From positions 434,001 to 498,000 of the forward strand of contig NZ_JABTEZ010000002.1 in assembly GCF_015711605.1 (NCBI RefSeq): a stretch of 64,000 nt of DNA. The letters are read 5' to 3'. The DNA is from Planomonospora sp. ID67723. GTDB taxonomy: Bacteria > Actinomycetota > Actinomycetes > Streptosporangiales > Streptosporangiaceae. Below, in pieces: positions 16,389 through 24,827 of this stretch; the stretch's first letter is position 1, and every line of letters starts with the position of its first letter. The position numbers and the translations under genes were made by a program. The notes under the pieces were generated by a model, which saw only the letters and a program-made list of their open reading frames with translations, made no database searches and had not been told where the DNA came from.

Positions 16389-17369
16389 GTGGAGACGCTC
16401 AGCACTGCCCAGATCCCGGACAGTGAGCGATTCGCCGCCTGGCGCGAGGTGAGCTCCAAGCGGTGGGTGCCGCTCGAGGCCCGCTGCGACCCGCATCTGG
16501 AGAGCACCTTTCGGGCGCAGGCCAGCTTCAGCGAACTCGGCCCCGTGCAGGTGGTCGTGCTGACCACCACGCCGCTGTCGATCCACCGCACGCCCACGCT
16601 GATCCGCCGATCCGATCCCGAGACGTTCCTGGTGACCTGCACCGTAGGCGGCCGCGTATGGGGCGAGCAGGACGGCCGAAACGCCGAGCTGCACGTGGGT
16701 GATCTGTCCCTGCGCGACAGCTCACAGCCCTACCTGACCCGGCTGGCGCCCGATGGGCACGCGGCGCAGACGGTGTGCCTGCAGTTTGCGCGCTCACTGC
16801 TGCCGTTCGCGCAACGGGACCTGCGCGATCTGCTCGCGCTGCGCATCCCGGGCGATCGGGGCGTCGGCGCGCTGTCCTCGCAGTACCTGCTGCAGCTGGC
16901 CCGGCACCTGCACGAGTTCAGCCCCGCCGATACCGTCCGGCTGTCGACCCTGACGCTGGACGTGTTGACCGCGGCGCTGGCCGGCGCGCTGGACGCCCAC
17001 AGCGCGGTGCCGCCGCACCGCCGGCGGCGGGCGCTGGTGGCCGAAGTCCACGCCTTCATCCTGACCAACCTCGGTGATGCGCACCTGAGCCCGGAGGCGA
17101 TCGCCGCAGCGCATCACATCTCACTGCGCTACCTGCACCGGCTCTTCCACGACGACGGGCACACCGTCGCCGGCTGGATCCGCCAACGCCGCCTGCAGCG
17201 GTGCCGACGCGACCTGGCCGACCCCCGGCTGGCCGCCCACACCATCAGCTCGATCGCGGCCCGGTGGGGGTTCACCAGCCCCGCGCATTTCAGCCAGGCC
17301 TTCCGCAGCGCCTACGGCCTGTCACCACGCCAGTTCCGCCGCCAATGCGCGACAGTGCACGCAGACTAA
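16389..17369 (+). CDS. AraC-family transcriptional regulator
   Basis: 326 residues from GTG 16389 with AAGGAGG directly upstream. The N-terminal 190 residues resemble the AraC_binding_2 sensor domain (SKRWVPLEARC, GDLSLRDSSQPY). The C-terminal HTH_18 domain has two helix-turn-helices: LSPEAIAAAHHISLRYLHRL and ISSIAARWGFTSPAHFSQAF, ending FRSAYGLSPRQFRR. It likely senses a small molecule. The next gene downstream encodes a 42-residue secreted peptide; the target is unknown. Confidence 0.88.
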   Translation: METLSTAQIPDSERFAAWREVSSKRWVPLEARCDPHLESTFRAQASFSELGPVQVVVLTTTPLSIHRTPTLIRRSDPETFLVTCTVGGRVWGEQDGRNAELHVGDLSLRDSSQPYLTRLAPDGHAAQTVCLQFARSLLPFAQRDLRDLLALRIPGDRGVGALSSQYLLQLARHLHEFSPADTVRLSTLTLDVLTAALAGALDAHSAVPPHRRRRALVAEVHAFILTNLGDAHLSPEAIAAAHHISLRYLHRLFHDDGHTVAGWIRQRRLQRCRRDLADPRLAAHTISSIAARWGFTSPAHFSQAFRSAYGLSPRQFRRQCATVHAD

Positions 17370-17460
17370 AGAACTGTGCACGCAGCGGTAAGGACCAACC
17401 TCACCACGTCCAGCATCCTCTAGGGAGGAGAAATCAAAAATTCTTTCGACAGGAGAAGCC

Positions 17461-17589
17461 ATGCGAATCGGGATGCCTTTAAGGACATCGGCGATCGCGG
17501 CTCTGGCGGCGACCAGCATGGCACTGGTCGCGATCCCGGCGTCCGCTCAGACCGGCCAGACCGCGACGGCGGGTCAGTTCCTGGGATAG
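17461..17589 (+). CDS. Very short secreted peptide, or a truncated secreted protein
   Basis: 42 codons from ATG 17461 with AGGAGA upstream. It is almost only a signal peptide (MRIGMPLRTSAIAALAATSM... cleaving after PASA), leaving about 12 mature residues before TAG. A strong hairpin terminator follows 10 bases later. Either a real secreted peptide or the start of a secreted protein whose body was deleted; the correct ribosome site and terminator argue it is expressed. Confidence 0.5.
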   Translation: MRIGMPLRTSAIAALAATSMALVAIPASAQTGQTATAGQFLG

Positions 17590-17599
17590 GGCCTTACGG

Positions 17600-17634
17600 G
17601 GTGAGGCGCTGAGATTCACTCTCAGCGCCTCACC
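17600..17634. terminator. Perfect bidirectional hairpin terminator
   Basis: 15-bp perfect stem (GGTGAGGCGCTGAGA / TCTCAGCGCCTCACC) with a 5-nt loop, followed by TCTTTC on the plus strand, between the short secreted ORF and the convergent secreted-protein gene. Confidence 0.85.
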
Positions 17635-17660
17635 TCTTTCATGATTTGCCGCAGACTGCG

Positions 17661-18158
17661 TTATGAACCGCAGGTTCGCACATACCAGACCGGGGTCCAG
17701 TCCACGACCCCTGCATAGCCCCCCCGGAACCAGCCGAATACCGACTTGTTGCTTCTGAGGGCATTGACCGTCAGTGACCCGTGATTGTGTGCGTCCCAGC
17801 GTCCCTTGAAGCCGACCAGAGCGAAGTCGCCGCATCCGCTGAACCGCCACACGTTGTAGTACCCGGCAGGGCCCTCCTGCATCGTGCAGAACGAATCGCC
17901 GCATCTGCTCCGGTTGTGAATGTAGTTTCGCGCATCTGCAGCGCCTGCGGAAGTGCGAGGGAATGGGATGCTGCGTACCTGGGCGTTCACTCTGTTGACG
18001 TCTACATATGCATGCGGGATGGCGAGAGCATTCGGTCCCGCCGATGTGACGGTTGACGCCGCTGCAGAGTAGGTACCGGCCTGGAGGCCGGCGAAGAGAG
18101 CAGCGAGGGTCAGCGACGCCAATGCCGCCCTCAGCATGTATTGCCGTACTGAACGCAT
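17661..18158 (-). CDS. Small secreted cysteine-containing protein, peptidase-inhibitor-I36-like
   Basis: 165 residues with an N-terminal signal peptide (RAALASLTLAALFAGLQAG). The mature part contains CGDSFCTMQEG, YYNVWRFSGCGDFALVGF and a C-terminal VWYVRTCGS. The C-x-x-x-x-C start, a F-S-G-C-G strand and the terminal W-Y-V-x-T-C resemble small secreted beta/gamma-crystallin-like proteins such as family I36 inhibitors. Four or five cysteines suggest disulfides. AAGGGA precedes the ATG. Extracellular; target unknown. Resemblance is by pattern only. Confidence 0.55.
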   Translation of the reverse strand: MRSVRQYMLRAALASLTLAALFAGLQAGTYSAAASTVTSAGPNALAIPHAYVDVNRVNAQVRSIPFPRTSAGAADARNYIHNRSRCGDSFCTMQEGPAGYYNVWRFSGCGDFALVGFKGRWDAHNHGSLTVNALRSNKSVFGWFRGGYAGVVDWTPVWYVRTCGS

Positions 18159-18451
18159 TTACGTTCCCTTCGATTGATGAGTGGCCTTCTTCGGAGGATG
18201 TCTCTATTGCCTCCTTGCCGACCCGGGAGGCCAACGCCTTTGCGCCGCCCGCGGGCCGGCGACCCGCGCCGGTTTCTCAGTTCGGCCGGCTTCCCTCTCG
18301 CCTAAAGGATGCAAGCCTTGCTCGGGCCCCGTCTTTCGGGAGAGCGCACACCTGTTTAGTCGCCGCGCACAGTTGCGCACCGCCGGCGGCTGGGTGCGGA
18401 CTCCGGTCAGCCCGCAGCCTCGGCATCCAACTCCGCGCAGATCCATGAGGC

Positions 18452-18594
18452 TTTTTCATCCTCGGTAGATGGGCGGCTGGTCACGGCATGATCGTGGGTA
18501 CGGCGTTCGCCTGACGAAGCAAGAGAGCCCCTGGTAGACGGGTTGATCACCACAACCACCACCGTCACAACCAGGAGCTCTGGGTGCTGTTCTA
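18452..18594 (+). mobile_element. 5' fragment of an IS5-family element
   Basis: TTTTTCATCCTC end followed by GGCTGGTCACGGCATGATCG and the transposase start region GGTTGATCACCACAACC, all matching the 5' end of the element at 13667-14593. One base is missing in the transposase start (frameshift) and the copy stops where the IS630 end begins. Confidence 0.8.
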
Positions 18595-18780
18595 CTGAGC
18601 CGACCATAAGTTTTGGGACTATCGCCGCTACCCGGTGACGTAGGCCAGATGCGGGTCGGCGAAGAAGGCCCCAACGATGTCGGGGCGCTTTCGCAACCGG
18701 CGCATGCCAGCGTGCATGACCCCGCCAGAACGCGATCTCTCACCGCCCCCGACAAGTACCAAAACTTACGATCGGCTCAG
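18595..18780 (-). mobile_element. 186-bp internally deleted IS630-type element
   Basis: Bounded by inverted ends CTGAGCCGACCATAAG at 18595 and, inverted, CTGAGCCGATCGTAAG at 18780. Inside, the minus strand encodes only the last residues of an IS630 transposase (MRRLRKRPDIVGAFFADPHL...) before a stop. It is MITE-like and interrupts the IS5 fragment. Confidence 0.75.
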
Positions 18781-18882
18781 TGCCTAGCCGTCACTGCACA
18801 CGGGCAAGACGACTCGGGTGGGCGACGGCAGACGGGACGATCGAGCGAGGGGGTGCCTGCCGGGAAGCGTTAGGTTCTACCC

Positions 18883-19107
18883 GTGTTTGAACTGATCTCC
18901 ACGATGATCAACGCTGCCTTCCCGGTTGCGCTTGTCCTCTTGATCTGCTCGTCGCTCTGGCTCTACGTCACGCAATTTCTCTTCCGTCCAGAGACCAAGC
19001 GTCGTACCGATCGGAGCGCGAGCCCCGCTACCATCCTGTTCGTCGTCAGCCTGATTTTCGTGCTGCCCTGCCTCCTCGTAGTGGCTCTGTCGTCGATCTG
19101 GGAGTGA
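18883..19107 (+). CDS. Small two-helix membrane protein
   Basis: 74 residues from GTG 18883. Two strongly hydrophobic spans (about residues 10-32, AAFPVALVLLICSSLWLYV; and 48-70, ATILFVVSLIFVLPCLLVVA) flank a basic loop RPETKRRTDRS. No family recognised and the ribosome site is weak, but the hydrophobic pattern is unlikely by chance in this high-GC DNA. It sits alone between IS debris and att copy 3. Confidence 0.5.
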   Translation: MFELISTMINAAFPVALVLLICSSLWLYVTQFLFRPETKRRTDRSASPATILFVVSLIFVLPCLLVVALSSIWE

Positions 19108-19216
19108 TAGCACCGCAAGATCCGGACCATGGGCGGACCGGAGATCGACTCACGCTCTCGGAGGCATGCCGGACGTCCAGGTCAACCGCCTGATCCGCGT
19201 CTCAAGATCCTGACCT

Positions 19217-19257
19217 CTCATAATCCCTGGGTCGCGGGTTCGAGTCCCGCCCGCCCT
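19217..19257 (+). repeat. Direct repeat copy 3: tRNA 3' half (att core)
   Basis: The 41-bp core (CTCATAATCCCTGGGTCGCG...) matches the tRNA 3' half except at the last bases. The arm that follows is only distantly similar (GACAAGAGTGCCTCTGGC) to those of copies 1 and 2. An integrase relic lies 0.8 kb to the right with its 3' side facing this site. Confidence 0.82.
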
Positions 19258-19489
19258 CTCCCTTGTGGCCTCGACAAGAGTGCCTCTGGCCCGTGTCCTC
19301 GCACCCTGGGGCGCTTTCATCGCGTCCGGCTGTCGCTGACCCGTTGCGACTTTCTCTTCCCAACGCCTTCCCGCGCCCGTGGAGATCATCTCGGTGGTGC
19401 GGTGGCGACCGGCGGACTACCGAGCTCCACCTCGGGGTGGAGCGCCACCGCCCCGTCGCCCGCAGATCTGATCGTCGGACGTCCACCTG

Positions 19490-20030
19490 GTCGGTAGAGC
19501 TGGTCGCCGGGGCATAGGCAGTAGAGCCTGGGTAGACCGCTCGCCAGTGACCGGCGGCGGTAACGGTGAACTTCTTGGCGAAACCACCTGTCCGCATGGT
19601 GGTCGCGCTTCCAACGGACCGGTAAGCGGATGTGCCCTGCATGCGGAACTGGATGACGACTCGATGGCCGCCGAGCGGTGTGTAAGCCCAACGGGTGGAG
19701 GGGCGTCTGTACAGCGTGCCCTTCATGGTGATGGACATGCCCTTCCCGACCGGTTCGGGGCCGGCACTGACCTGTTTGAGGATTGTGGGGGCCTTGACCG
19801 GAAGGCAGAGGGTGCGCTTGCCAGACCGGCCGTTGCGGTCGGCGCAAGGAACTCGACGGTATGCGTTCCACTGCGGGCCGCAGTCCACTGTCCGCGGTAG
19901 AGGCCGTTCCTGGCATCCCCGGAAACCCGTGCCAGGCGGACGTAGGTCGCTGAACCTTGCCCGCCGACCCGGGTATACAGCGGAGAAGCGGCTCCGCCCG
20001 GGCTCCTCCAACCGCTCCGTCTCAGCGCTC
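19490..20030 (-). pseudogene. Fragment of a secreted Ig-like repeat protein, frameshifted
   Basis: Two reading frames together read like the C-terminus of actinomycete cell-surface proteins: TYVRLARVSGDARNGLYRGQ then, after a frame change near 19830, KAPTILKQVSAGPEPVGKGM, TMKGTLYRR, HRVVIQFRMQGTSAYRSVGS and HWRAVYPGSTAYAPATSS. There is no signal peptide or N-terminus; the piece is joined to an integrase relic. Not functional. Confidence 0.65.
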
Positions 20031-20037
20031 CAGGCCA

Positions 20038-20262
20038 GGGGAGGGACGGTGAAGTTGTGGACGCGGAGACGGACGGCTTCCTCGGGGCGCAGCCCGGTGT
20101 AGTACATGACCGCGAAAAACGCTTTGAGCCGTCTGTCGCTCGGCTTGTGCGGCCTCCACCGCGGCCGGCGGCGCTCGTGTCTGAGCGTGGCTGACGACGC
20201 TCCGGCGGTCCACCTCGGAGACCGTTCTCGGTCGCTTCCACTTCAGATTCTCGATCGGATTC
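20038..20262 (-). pseudogene. Tyrosine recombinase (integrase) fragment
   Basis: Minus-strand remains read NPIENLKWKRPRTVSEVDRR and, after an indel, RRLKAFFAVMYYTGLRPEEAVRLRVHNF. The Y-Y-T-G-L-R-P-E-E-A motif holds the first catalytic arginine of actinomycete tyrosine integrases. The C-terminal half with the His-x-x-Arg and Tyr is gone. It is the relic of the enzyme expected for the tRNA-targeted element. Confidence 0.75.
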
Positions 20263-20293
20263 CCCGGGAGGAGCTCAGCGGGGTTTGGCGTGG

Positions 20294-20383
20294 GTCCCCC
20301 CGCGCCCGTGGGAGTGAGCCGGTCCGGCCACACCGTTGGCTGCTGAGGTCAAAGTCCTCCTCGCGCCCGTGGGGGCCTGCCGA
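20294..20383. CRISPR. Two-repeat relic of a type I-E-like CRISPR array
   Basis: GTCCCCCCGCGCCCGTGGGA...GAGCCG at 20294-20321 recurs imperfectly at 20354-20383; the shared core CGCGCCCGTGGG is spaced exactly 61 bp, the period of 28/29-bp repeats with 32/33-bp spacers. The semi-palindromic CCCGCGCCCGTGGG...GAGCCG form matches type I-E repeats of actinomycetes. One unique spacer (about 32 bp) lies between. No cas gene is visible. Confidence 0.5.
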
Positions 20384-20909
20384 CGCTCATGGTCTCCGGT
20401 GTCGGCCCCAACGTCTTGGCGGGGTTTGGTCACTGTGTTTCTCCAGGGAACCTCTCGGGGTCGGTTCCTGTCCTCGCCGGCTTGCATTCTCATGGTTTTG
20501 ACTTTTCCCTCTCGAAAACTCCGCCCCAAAGGTATCTGGAGTTGAGGGGGTGCTGCGGAACCTATCGCCGGGGATATTGACGATCCCGCTGCCGGGATAG
20601 ATCGTCGGGAAACCGGATGGATGGCGGTCTGCCGGGAGGCGAGGGATGACCGCTGCACCGGACGTAGGTTCGCCAACCGTACGGAGAACCATGTCATGAC
20701 GGTGTACACGCCGATTCTTAAAGGACGCCGCCCCGCTCTCCAGGCGCTGGGGCATGTGGCCGACCGGGTCAAGGGCAACATTCGGCCGATCATCGAGGTC
20801 GTGCCCGGAAGAAGAGACGAGGACATCAAAGTTGTCGTGACACGGCTGGCGAAGGCGGTCGGCCGATATATTCCGGAAGGCGTCAATCTGACATTTGATA
20901 CAGGGAGCC

Positions 20910-21815
20910 CTTTTCAACCTGACGGAGCTGATCAGCGTGGGCGCAAGGAGGCTGGGTCGAGGTGAGAGGAGGCTCCCGGTAAGACAGCAGTCGACCAAGA
21001 TCCGATGCCCCAACCGGGAGCCTCGTTGCTGTCATACCGTGCCGCGATTCCGCTGCCTGACCACACCCTCGTCCGCCTGGCCGAGCTGATCCGCGCCCAC
21101 CGTGCCGAACGGCGCTCCCGATGGCGTCGCCTCGGCCCCGGGCAACAAGCCCTCCTCGTTCTGGCCCACCTGCGCGGGCGGTGATACCTACGCCCGCCTG
21201 GCCAGCGGGTTCGCCATCGGCACCACCACCGCCTGGCGCTATGTGCATGAGAGCGTCGACCTGGTCGCCGCCCTGGCAGACGACGTGCACACCGCCGCAC
21301 GCAAGGCCTCCCGCCTGGCCTACGTCATCCTCGACGGCACACTCCTGCCGATCGACCGGCCGGCCGACGATGCGCCGTACTACTCCGGAAAACATCACCG
21401 GCACGGGGTCAACGTCCAGTTCCTCGCCGATCCGGCCGGCCGTCCGGTGTGGGCCTCGCCCGCGCTGCCCGGCGCGGTGCACGATCTGACCGCGGCCCGG
21501 CGGACCGGCCTGATCGACGCTCTGACCGGCGCCGGTGTCCAGGTCTTCGCCGACCGGGGGTATCAGGGTGCGGGCGGCACGATCCGGACCCCATTCAAGC
21601 GCCACCGGCACCGGCCGCGCCTGTCGCGCCACCAGAAGTCCGTCAACCGCTCCCACGCCCGTATCCGGGCGATCGGGGAACGCGCCGCCGCGACCCTGAA
21701 GGCGTGGAAGGTGCTGGTCCGGCTCCGCTGCTACCCACGTCGCGCCACCGTGATCGTCCAGGCCATCCTCGTCCTGCAACTCATCGAAGAGGGCCGCTGC
21801 TCAGGATGAAAAACA
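20910..21815 (+). mobile_element. IS5-family insertion sequence with a frameshifted transposase
   Basis: Ends are TTTTCAACCTGA near 20911 and, inverted, TTTTTCATCCTGA near 21801-21813. It interrupts the Beta-family gene. I could not define a clean target duplication, so the outer boundaries are good to a few bases only. Confidence 0.7.
21005..21809 (+). pseudogene. IS5-family transposase, frameshifted
   Basis: Starts at ATG 21005 (MPQPGASLLSYRAAIPLPDH), reads LGPGQQALLVLAHLR, then hits a stop because of one extra G near 21178; the rest (GDTYARLASGFAIGTTTAWR to VLQLIEEGRCSG) is in the next frame with DDE motifs VILDGTLLPID, DRGYQGAG and GERAAATLKAW. The shift is either inactivating or a programmed frameshift as in some IS5 relatives. 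About 255 residues if joined. Confidence 0.75.
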
Positions 21816-22646
21816 CTCAGGGCCTCTCGCATTCAGATTCGGTTATATGGCCCCGAGGGAGGCTCTCCTTCTTCTCGGTGCGCAGCTTGAGCCTCTCCAT
21901 CACGCCTTCCGCCCGGTCGTTCACCCCGAGGAAGATCCAGATGGCCTCGACGATATACGGCAGCTCGTCGGGAGGCATCAGATGGGCGTATGCCTCCGAT
22001 TGGATCGTTCCTACGCATCCAATCTTGGTGATTCACGCTCGCTCGTCGAACAAATTGACGCCATCGGTGTCCCGGCGGAGCGGGCCGATGTGGTGCTCGA
22101 CTGCGGTTTCATCTGTTCGGCGGCCGATCCGGCCATCGGCGTGTCCGGCCCGCTGAGCCATCTTCTCGACGGTGCCTGGCAATCGGTCACCGTCGCGGTG
22201 GGATCGTTTCCCGGACCGGCGTTCTTCGACGGCCGCCTGACCCGGAGGGTCATTTCGATCCCCCGTTTGGAGGTGGCGCTGTGGGAGAAGATCCGCCAAC
22301 GGTGGCCTGGTGCCGTTGACTATGGCGACTACGGCGTCGATCATCCTGGTCCACCCCCTGACGAGGCGCGCCCCGTCCCGAACCTCCGCTACACCACCCC
22401 CGAGCATTGGCGTTTGTACCAATGGCCCAAGGACGCCTTCGGCGGGCACAGCACGTTCCACCAGCTCTGCCAGAGCTTGGTCAGATCCTCCGACTGGCCT
22501 CAGGACGGTCCGGCATTCTCCTGGGGAGATCAGCAGATCGCCTTGGCGGCCTGTGAACGCATCGGCCCGGGTTCGGGCTCCGAGTGGAAGGCCTATGCGG
22601 TCTCCCACCACCTGGCGGCCATCGTGGACTCCCTTCAGCCGGACGG

Positions 22647-22685
22647 CTCTGCCGAATGACTCTGCCGAATGACTCTGCCGAATGA
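22647..22685 (+). repeat. Three tandem 13-bp repeats at the end of the Beta-family gene
   Basis: CTCTGCCGAATGA repeated three times without a change. The first copy contains the TGA stop of the gene and each copy provides a stop in that frame. Confidence 0.85.
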
Positions 22686-23177
22686 CTACGCGTCCACGTT
22701 GTGTCCGGCCTGGATGGATTCCATCCAGGCCAGGGCCACGGCTGCGACCTGGGCGACATCGCCGTACACCCGGACCATCCGCTCTTCGCTCTCCAGGGGT
22801 TTGCCCGCGTTCTCGAGCTGGCCGGCGATTTGACCAAGCCTGCTCATCAGTGCCATCAGGCGGAAGGGCGCCAGCCGGTTCAGGGCCACCGCGTCGTGTG
22901 GGATCGCCAGGAGTCGCTCGCGCTCGCGTAGGACGTCGTCGACGGCGGCGTTCAGCCGTAGCCGGGTGGCGTGTTCCTGCACGGCGTCCACGATGAACGC
23001 GGCGACTTGCCTGGGGTACTCGGCGTCGGTGATCTCGAAATAGAGATCGTATTCCTCGCTGTCGCCAGCGGCGACAGCCCACGCGCCGTGCTCGCGCCTG
23101 TCAGGGTTGGACTCGGCGGGAACGACGCACCAGGTGTCGAGATCGAGGGTCCCTGTCTGCTGGAGCTTGGGGATCAT
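22686..23177 (-). CDS. Hypothetical protein, 163 residues
   Basis: Starts at ATG 23177 behind AGGAGGG. N-terminal part is beta-like (TGTLDLDTWCVVPAES, EEYDLYFEITDAEYPRQVAA) and the rest helical (DAVQEHATRLRLNAAVDDVL, MSRLGQIAGQLENAG, VAAVALAWMESIQAG). Soluble, no signal peptide. Proteins with this C-terminal helical motif occur in actinomycetes, but I know no function. It converges on the Beta-family gene with 26 bp between stops, part of which is the 13-bp repeat array. Confidence 0.55.
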   Translation of the reverse strand: MIPKLQQTGTLDLDTWCVVPAESNPDRREHGAWAVAAGDSEEYDLYFEITDAEYPRQVAAFIVDAVQEHATRLRLNAAVDDVLRERERLLAIPHDAVALNRLAPFRLMALMSRLGQIAGQLENAGKPLESEERMVRVYGDVAQVAAVALAWMESIQAGHNVDA

Positions 23178-23923
23178 CTTGCCCTCCTCTGTTCAGCGGT
23201 CGGGGGAACGGAACGGGTGGTCCGTCGGGAGTGGGGTCCATCGTGCCGGGGCGGGGAACCGGCGGGTTGGGATTGGCTCGTTCCGTCTATGCGGTGGCGG
23301 TTGCTTGACACCGCCCGACGGCCGGGAAGACGTCTCGGATCCGAGGGCTGTGGGGCGAATACCGGCGCAGAATCAGGGCGCAGGCCGTACTGCCCCCTCT
23401 CTGCCCCAGGTCAGAGCCGGTTTTCAACCGTGATCACGGAGATTCATGAAAGGGACACCGCGGTGTGCCCGGAGAGGCCGACCCTCGGTCGCGGGAGTGG
23501 TTCCCGGTTCGGCGGGGCGAGGCGCCCTCGGATCGATCCGGCCCCGGGCCCGCAGGGATGACCTCTGTGCCGCCTTCGGCATTCGGGTGACGGCAGGTGA
23601 TTCCGGTGATCCAAAATATGCTGCGTGAACCGTACGTGGGCCATGAAGCTGGAAAAGCAAGAGAAATCGCAGATCAGATCTTGATCGGGGAGGGGTCGTC
23701 GGGGCCGGGAGCGCAAGTTCGAACCTCGAGTGTTTTCATTCCGGGAAGCGGTCCGCTTCGACGGCTTCCCGAATGAGGACGGCCCGCGCGACCGCGGTGG
23801 CGCGACGGCGGACCGGAGATCAACTAGCGCGAGGTCCTCTGCCGGGGCGGGCGTAGGGCTCACTGAGGCCGTATCCGGTGCCCCGCCCGGTCGCGGTGTA
23901 CGGCGGGCCGGGCAGTCCCGGTC
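23178..23923. other. Gene-poor stretch at the right edge of the accessory region
   Basis: About 745 bp. Frames on both strands lack recognisable domains and ribosome sites. It separates the island debris from the siderophore-uptake operon and probably holds the promoter of the preceding minus-strand gene. Confidence 0.5.
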
Positions 23924-24748
23924 CTACCTTCCGCCGCCCGCCCGCCAGTAGCCGCAGAACATGATGTGCTCCTTCGGCACCCCCGCACCGACCCAGTGGC
24001 GGCGCAGGGCGACCGGCAGGGCCTGCTCGCCCACCACCCAGCCGAAGAACGGCCCGGCCGGCACCGGCAGCGCGCGGGCTGCGGCCAACGCCGCGCGGCC
24101 GGGCACCTCGTGCGGGTCCTCGCGCGGCAGCCAGGTCACCGCCACCCCGGCGGGCGCGTCGAGGTCCTGCCGGTCCTCCGGGGAGGGCAGCTCGATGAAG
24201 GCCCGGCCTTCGGTGTCACGCGGGAGCGAGCCGAGGACCGCGGCGGCGGCGGGCAGGCCCGTCTCGTCGGTCACCAGCATGACGCTGCGCGTCCCCGCCG
24301 GGGGGTTGAAGGTGATCCCCTCATCCAGAACGGCCACCTGATCGCCTCTGCGGCAGGTGAGCGCCCAGGTGGACGCGGGACCGGCAGTCCCCTCTCCGGG
24401 CGAGCCGTGGAGCACGAAGTCGACGTCCAGCTCGGGGCCTTCGGAGCGGTAGGCGCGCACCGAGTAGTTGCGCAGGACGGGACGCGAGCTCCGGGGGATG
24501 GTGAGGTACCTGGCATAGGCCAGCGTGGTCAGCTTGCCGGGCAGACGGGACAGGGAGTCGTCGGAGACCGGGATGAACAGCCGGAACCACTGGTCGTAGC
24601 CCATCGGAGTGAAACGGCCGATGTCCCCCTCCCCGAGCGTGACGCGCATGAAGTTGGCGGAGATGCGCTCGCTCCGCACGACACGCAGGGTGAGCAGTTC
24701 GGAGACCGCGGGCTTGACACGGGTCGCGGTCATACCGGACTTCGCCAT
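23924..24748 (-). CDS. Siderophore-interacting protein (flavin-dependent ferric-siderophore reductase)
   Basis: 274 residues from ATG 24748 (GGAG before it; the frame extends further up without a site). FAD-binding domain first (VVRSERISANFMRVTLGEGD, YARYLTIPRSSRPVLRNYSV with the R-x-Y-S flavin motif), then the SIP NAD(P)H domain (VMLVTDETGLPAAAAVL, FFGWVVGEQALPVALRRHWV, and C-terminal IMFCGYWRAG). It would reduce ferric siderophores in the cytoplasm to release iron. It follows the fused permease by 79 bp and completes the uptake operon. Confidence 0.88.
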   Translation of the reverse strand: MAKSGMTATRVKPAVSELLTLRVVRSERISANFMRVTLGEGDIGRFTPMGYDQWFRLFIPVSDDSLSRLPGKLTTLAYARYLTIPRSSRPVLRNYSVRAYRSEGPELDVDFVLHGSPGEGTAGPASTWALTCRRGDQVAVLDEGITFNPPAGTRSVMLVTDETGLPAAAAVLGSLPRDTEGRAFIELPSPEDRQDLDAPAGVAVTWLPREDPHEVPGRAALAAARALPVPAGPFFGWVVGEQALPVALRRHWVGAGVPKEHIMFCGYWRAGGGR

Positions 24749-24827
24749 GGACGCTCCTCGCCCCTCAACGGAGCTGTCAGTAGGGCTGGATTCAGTCGTT
24801 TCGCTATCGGTGCCCGGCACCGGCCGG

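Larger units (their letters stand above)
20696..22659 (+). pseudogene. Beta-family (T4 Beta protein-like) gene split by an IS element
   Basis: The 5' part starts at ATG 20696 (GGAGAA upstream) and reads MTVYTPILKGRRPALQALGH... to about LTFDTGSPF. After the insertion (about 20910-21815) the same protein resumes at SGPLAFRFGYMAPREALLLL and runs to the TGA at 22659, including GWFMC-less but family-typical segments such as DCGFICSA, FRTERDWLIYQWP-like EHWRLYQWPKDAF and CQSLVRSSDWPQ. This is the pattern of the Beta_protein family, named after a phage T4 protein and found in bacterial genomes beside other mobile or defence genes. Now interrupted and presumably inactive. Confidence 0.65.

Noticed and set aside
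18181-18468. Plus- and minus-strand frames between the secreted protein and the IS5 fragment
   Set aside because: No start signals or family resemblance; they overlap in several frames, typical of non-coding high-GC DNA.
23424-23863. Minus-strand frames in the 23.2-23.9 kb gap
   Set aside because: No ribosome site, no recognised domain, and Arg/Pro-rich composition without codon-position bias that I could see.
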